Notes under the pieces: model-generated
What the model was told of the DNA's origin: nothing
The model's database searches: none
The model's input: only the letters and a program-made list of their open reading frames with translations
In this document: in pieces, positions 5,960-9,366 of the stretch
Position numbering within the stretch: position 1 is the stretch's first letter
How the letters are laid out: each line of letters starts with the position of its first letter
From: an uncultured Verrucomicrobiota bacterium
GTDB lineage: Bacteria > Verrucomicrobiota > Kiritimatiellia > RFP12 > UBA1067
Direction of reading: 5' to 3'
NCBI GenBank assembly: GCA_945613785.1
Contig: CALZAJ010000052.1
Span: 1-9,366, forward strand
DNA: 9,366 bases
Translations under genes and position numbers: made by a program

Positions 5960-7438
5960 TCAACCGTGAATCGGGGAAGATTCGCGGTTATGGACCTGGC
6001 TGCGGTAAAGAGACCAGCCGTTGTTCAACCAGAAGCTGATGCCGCAGACCCACATGGCCGGCAGGAGGAGTCCGTGATTGCCGCTGATCTCGGCGACCAT
6101 CACCACGGAGGCGATAGGAATGCGGTTGGCGCTCGCGAGGAATCCCGCCATGCCGACCAGCGCGAACGCTGCGGGGTGAATGCCGAGCGACTCGGGGAGA
6201 ATCGCCTGGAACGCAAGACCGACCGCGGCGCCAACGGCTCCGCCGCAGACCAGTGCCGGCGCGAACACGCCGCCCGAACCGCCCGAACCGACGGTAAAGG
6301 CCGTCGCGATTGTCTTCATCAGGAAGAAGCAGGCGAAGGCCGCAATCGTCAAGGGTCCGATGTTCTCGTAGAGCTCGCTGCGTCCCGCCGCCATGCTGGC
6401 CTGGATGAGGTCATAGCTCGTGCCCAGGATGTCCGGGAAGAAGAAGCCGATGCAGCCGGTGACGAGTCCGCCGATGATGACCTTGTAGGCGCCGCGGATC
6501 TTCCACTGGGAGAAGAACCGTTCGGTTGCGCGGAAGAAGCTGATGTAGAATCGGGAGGCGAACGTGATGACAACGGCCAGGGCGAGATAGGGGAAGAGAC
6601 GCGCACCGTTCTCGTAGATGCAGTCGGCGGGCATTTGGAAGAGCGACCCCCAGCCGAAGAAGTAGGCGAAGATCGTGTAGCTCACGGCCGAGGCGATGAA
6701 GCAGGGAAGGATGCACTCGTATTCGACGTCGCTGGACGAATAGAGGATCTCAAAGCCAAAGATTGCGCCCGCCAGCGGTGCCTGGAAGAGCGCAGCGATG
6801 CCTGCTGAAAGACCAGCGGTCATCAGGATGCGGCGGGCGCGGGACGAGAGATTGAACCACGAGGCGACGCAGCTGCCGCAGGCCGCGCCCAGCAGCGTGA
6901 CCGGTCCTTCATATCCCGCCGAACCGCCGGAGGCCACCGTCAGGACCGAGGCCGTGGACTTGACGGGGATGACGACGGGCGGCACATAGCCGTGGCGGCG
7001 GTGATAGGCCAGCACGGCGCTGTCCGTACCACGGGCATGTTCCAGCGAGTCGAAGCGCTTGATCAGCTGGTAGCCGACCCACGCACCCAGAGCGGGGAGC
7101 ACCAGCATGATCCACCGGTACGGATCGGAAAAGGCCGCGCTCCATTCGAAGCGGGAGAAGGCCGCGCCCGCCGAGAGCTTGGAGAGATACTGATGGTGCC
7201 CGACACCCTCGGTGATCCAGGCGAAGCCGTATTGGATCATGTAACGGAACGCGACGACGACGAAGCCCGTGAAGAAGCCCACCAGCAGGGACTCTCCGAT
7301 GAAGCGTCCCGTCCGCACGGACATGCCTTCGCCAGCCATGAAGAACTTCCAGCTCGAGCGGGAGATTTTCTTCTGTGCTTTCGCCAGACGCGATCGCGCC
7401 CGTGCGAGTTTCCTGTTCCTAGCGGTCTTCTTGGCCAT
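5960..7438 (-). CDS. ClC-family chloride channel or H+/Cl- antiporter
   Basis: A 492-residue polytopic inner-membrane protein that moves chloride or a related anion. GSGGSAGYEGP is near 170-179, with Glu177 at the gating-glutamate position. FGFEIL is near 227-232, with Glu230 in the region of the internal proton glutamate of exchangers. GSGGSGGVFAPAL (384-396) is the conserved GGxFxP-type anion-binding segment. The usual GSGIP motif is replaced by RGTDSAV (about 136-142), and GREGP/GKEGP by GYEGP. The tail SLYRSQVHNRESSPIHG resembles the end of ClC proteins that normally continue into CBS domains, but here the protein stops. The N-terminus (about 1-31) is strongly basic. The ATG at 7438 has no Shine-Dalgarno and lies 8 nt after an extended -10. 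Channel or exchanger activity, and the anion, cannot be decided. Confidence 0.93.
   Translation of the reverse strand: MAKKTARNRKLARARSRLAKAQKKISRSSWKFFMAGEGMSVRTGRFIGESLLVGFFTGFVVVAFRYMIQYGFAWITEGVGHHQYLSKLSAGAAFSRFEWSAAFSDPYRWIMLVLPALGAWVGYQLIKRFDSLEHARGTDSAVLAYHRRHGYVPPVVIPVKSTASVLTVASGGSAGYEGPVTLLGAACGSCVASWFNLSSRARRILMTAGLSAGIAALFQAPLAGAIFGFEILYSSSDVEYECILPCFIASAVSYTIFAYFFGWGSLFQMPADCIYENGARLFPYLALAVVITFASRFYISFFRATERFFSQWKIRGAYKVIIGGLVTGCIGFFFPDILGTSYDLIQASMAAGRSELYENIGPLTIAAFACFFLMKTIATAFTVGSGGSGGVFAPALVCGGAVGAAVGLAFQAILPESLGIHPAAFALVGMAGFLASANRIPIASVVMVAEISGNHGLLLPAMWVCGISFWLNNGWSLYRSQVHNRESSPIHG
5964..5987 (-). other. Hairpin at the 3' end of the ClC gene
   Basis: Two 9-nt arms (5964-5972 and 5979-5987) with one mismatch (C·A in the minus-strand RNA) enclose a 6-nt loop that overlaps the last codons. 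No U-run follows, so it is at best a weak or factor-assisted terminator or an mRNA stabiliser; it may be chance. Confidence 0.25.
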
Positions 7439-7446
7439 TGCCGTAG

Positions 7447-7455
7447 ATTATAGCA
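7447..7455 (-). promoter_or_regulatory. Extended -10 promoter of the ClC gene
   Basis: The minus strand reads TGCTATAAT in the 20-nt gap after the ABC transporter stop, with no good -35. The hexamer ends 8 nt before the ClC ATG, putting the predicted start near 7440 and leaving a leader of only about 2 nt. The spacing is the same as at the pyridoxal kinase promoter. Confidence 0.65.
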
Positions 7456-7458
7456 CTT

Positions 7459-9366
7459 TCAGTTGATGGCCGCCTGGCGAAATTCGACGCGGCGGAGAAA
7501 ACGGATCTGCAGATAGGTGAAGCCGATCAGCGCGATGCCGAGATACCAGGCCATGGTCGTCGCCGTCGAGAAGCGGAGGTTGTTATAGGCCTCCTTCCAG
7601 ATCTGGAGCGACAAGACCTGCGTCGCGTCACCGGGTCCGCCGAAGGTCAGCAGGAAGATCGACCCCATGCCCTGGAAGGCCGCGATGAACGCGCCGACGA
7701 AGTTGATCACCATCAGCGGCGCGAGCTGCGGGAAGGTCACGTGACGGAAACGGGCGAGGATGCCGGCGCCGTCGATGGCCGCGGCCTCGTAATAGTCCTG
7801 CGGGAGTGAGCCGAGCGCGGCGATGTAGATGAGCGAGCTGATGCCGGCACCTGCCCAGACGCCCGGCAGGATGCAACAGACCATTGCGAGGGAGGGATCC
7901 TGCAGCCAGCCCTGGGGATTGCATCCGACGGACATCAGGATCTGGTTCAGGATGCCGTTTTCCGTCGGATCGAACATCAGCTTCCACAGCAGCGTCACGA
8001 CCAGCGCGCTCGTCAGGTGTGGCAGGAAGTAGAGGAAGCGGAAGAAGATCTTTCCGCGCGGGATCTCACAGAGGAGGACGGCCAGGAAGATTGGCGTCAG
8101 GAAGCCCAGGAGCAGCGTGATCGCGACATACTGCAGCGTCCGCAGCCAAGCCATCCAGAAACCGGGATCCGTCGACACGCGAATGAAGTTGTCGAGCCCC
8201 GCCCAACCGGTCTCACCGACGATGCGATACTCCTGGAACGCCATCACGGCGCCACGAATCAGCGGGTAGTAGCTCCAGAGGAGGATGGAAAGGACGGCTG
8301 GCAGCAGGAAGAGCCAAGGCACGAGCGACTGTTTGAGCGTTCGGTTGGTTTGAGTGTCTGATTGGTCGGAGGACGGACGCCGCTGGCCGAAGGTCGTCCG
8401 ACTCTTCCGCCAGAGGAAGAAGCAGACCAAGAGGCAAGTCACAAACACACCGAGGATGATGCGGGCGTAGGGACGGGCGCGCTCGATCCGCGTCTTGTCG
8501 GAATCGAACATGAGACCGCGGTTCGCGTCCTCGGTGATCGAATGAAGGGCCGCGGCGCAATCCATGTTCTGACCGGCGTCGGACAGCAGGATGCCGAGGA
8601 AGCGTCGCTGGACCAGGTCGCTCGCGCCTTGCCAGAAGCCGACCCAGGGTTCGGTGACGGCCTTGATGCGTCCAGCCTCGAGATCGCCGTACATCGTCTT
8701 GATGCCGTCCGGAAGAGCGTCCGCTTCCGCGGCGAAGCCGAGTCGTCGGAGGTCGGACGGCTTGCACCAGCGGGCGCGTCCTTCTGCCACGTTGCGCTTC
8801 ACTTCCTCATCGGCGACCTTCGGGGAGGCGAGCACCTGCAGACACTCGAAGATGCGGTCGCGGTCTTCTTTCGGACGCCGTCCGGCGGATTCCGTCATCG
8901 CATAGAAATGGCGGTGGGCCTGCAGGACGCGCAGACCGCCTTCGTCCGCGGCGGGGAACGGCATGAGGCCGATGGTCTCGGCGGGGATGTTCAGGACCTC
9001 GGTGAGACGTCGGACGAGATCCTCGCCGCCGAAGACCGAGACGATCTCGCCGTTCACGAACAGCTGGCCGATGTCATCCGCGACGGTCAATGTGGGGAGT
9101 CCGCGCACGACGCCATCCCTGACGAGCGTCTGCAGGAACTCTGCGGCCTTCACGCATTCGGGCGAATCGAAGGAGGCCTCGTAGGAATTGTTTGAGTTGT
9201 TGGCTTGTTGGCTTGGGGACTTGGGGACTTCGCGAATCACGTCGCCGCCGGCTGATTGGGCCCAGGGGAGGAAGCCCCAGGGACGATTCTCGATGGCGAA
9301 GGCGCGGCAGCCGGGCTTCGTCAGTGTCCGGCACCAGTCACGGAATTCGCTCCAGGTCTGAGGGGG
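7459..9366 (-). CDS. ABC transporter: solute-binding domain fused to MalF-type permease (5' partial)
   Basis: The reading frame is open to the window edge, so the true start lies beyond 9366; 635 residues are visible. A GTG at 9240 is internal, because the codons before it encode binding-protein sequence (QTWSEFRDWCRTL, RPWGFLPWAQSAGGDVI). Visible residues 1 to about 298 resemble the C-terminal part of a sugar-type solute-binding protein (GLMPFPAADEGG, FYAMTESA). A helix at about 300-318 ends in basic WRKSR. A polar linker (about 319-348) follows, then a permease with about six membrane segments. Its coupling motif EAAAIDGAGILARFRHVTFP (527-546) is the EAA loop that docks on the ATPase. The layout fits an outside binding domain, one helix inward, then the usual permease. 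The substrate is unknown, probably a sugar or glycoside by family. The partner permease and ATPase are not in view. Confidence 0.88.
   Translation of the reverse strand, partial: PPQTWSEFRDWCRTLTKPGCRAFAIENRPWGFLPWAQSAGGDVIREVPKSPSQQANNSNNSYEASFDSPECVKAAEFLQTLVRDGVVRGLPTLTVADDIGQLFVNGEIVSVFGGEDLVRRLTEVLNIPAETIGLMPFPAADEGGLRVLQAHRHFYAMTESAGRRPKEDRDRIFECLQVLASPKVADEEVKRNVAEGRARWCKPSDLRRLGFAAEADALPDGIKTMYGDLEAGRIKAVTEPWVGFWQGASDLVQRRFLGILLSDAGQNMDCAAALHSITEDANRGLMFDSDKTRIERARPYARIILGVFVTCLLVCFFLWRKSRTTFGQRRPSSDQSDTQTNRTLKQSLVPWLFLLPAVLSILLWSYYPLIRGAVMAFQEYRIVGETGWAGLDNFIRVSTDPGFWMAWLRTLQYVAITLLLGFLTPIFLAVLLCEIPRGKIFFRFLYFLPHLTSALVVTLLWKLMFDPTENGILNQILMSVGCNPQGWLQDPSLAMVCCILPGVWAGAGISSLIYIAALGSLPQDYYEAAAIDGAGILARFRHVTFPQLAPLMVINFVGAFIAAFQGMGSIFLLTFGGPGDATQVLSLQIWKEAYNNLRFSTATTMAWYLGIALIGFTYLQIRFLRRVEFRQAAIN
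8331..8364. repeat. Degenerate 17-bp tandem repeat in the helix-permease linker
   Basis: Two adjacent 17-bp units (8331-8347 and 8348-8364) agree at about 13 of 17 positions and each starts with GTTTGAG. They encode the polar linker between the extra helix and the permease domain. The composition is less GC-rich than the flanking coding sequence. Confidence 0.6.
9197..9228. repeat. Two adjacent 8-bp tandem duplications in the binding domain
   Basis: TTGTTGGC occurs twice in a row (9197-9212), followed directly by TTGGGGAC twice in a row (9213-9228). A GTTTGAG at 9190-9196 matches the unit start seen in the linker repeat. The stretch encodes a low-complexity loop (PKSPSQQANNSNNS) inside the solute-binding domain, at a point where related proteins usually have a short turn. 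Confidence 0.85.

Noticed and set aside
8362..9195. A 277-codon plus-strand open frame opposite the ABC fusion, with similar ones at 5966-6808 and 611-976
   Set aside because: No family motifs, highly charged composition, and fully covered by convincing minus-strand genes.
7459..9240. Starting the ABC transporter at GTG 9240
   Set aside because: The frame stays open for 42 more codons to the window edge, and those codons encode binding-protein sequence continuous with the rest.

Overview
This is a compact, GC-rich bacterial window in which every gene I can support lies on the minus strand. The order of transcription is from high to low coordinates. Gaps between genes are short, and no stretch above 300 bases lacks a gene. 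I see no tRNA, rRNA, CRISPR array or mobile element. The taxon cannot be fixed from the sequence. An anaerobe-style biotin synthase, a binding-protein/permease fusion and recurring TGnTATAAT promoters make an anaerobic, perhaps gut-associated bacterium plausible. A Kiritimatiellia/Lentisphaeria-like member of the PVC group is my guess, not a demonstrated fact.

Right end (7459-9366): the 3' part of a large ABC transporter gene whose start lies beyond the window. An extracytoplasmic solute-binding domain runs without a stop into an extra membrane helix, a polar linker and a MalF-type permease domain. Next (5960-7438) is a ClC-family chloride channel or transporter, then trxA (thioredoxin, 5519-5824), then a tiny alanine-rich lipoprotein (5242-5445) closed by a strong intrinsic terminator (5186-5219).

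Left half (11-5070): metY (O-acetylhomoserine sulfhydrylase), cysK (cysteine synthase), a LysR-type regulator coupled to cysK by an ATGA overlap, bioB (biotin synthase), and a pyridoxal/pyridoxamine kinase. This is a coherent sulfur set. MetY and CysK both assimilate sulfide using PLP, the kinase makes PLP, BioB inserts sulfur into dethiobiotin, and the LysR protein probably regulates the set. A perfect ATAG-N7-CTAT dyad (T-N11-A) is centred about 66 bp upstream of the predicted metY transcription start, the classical position for a LysR-type recognition site.

Promoters: five sites carry an extended -10 (TGn plus a TATAAT-like hexamer), mostly without a good -35. For the ClC gene and the kinase gene the hexamer ends exactly 8 nt before the ATG and no Shine-Dalgarno is present, which predicts near-leaderless mRNAs. 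metY, cysK, trxA and bioB have ordinary Shine-Dalgarno sequences.
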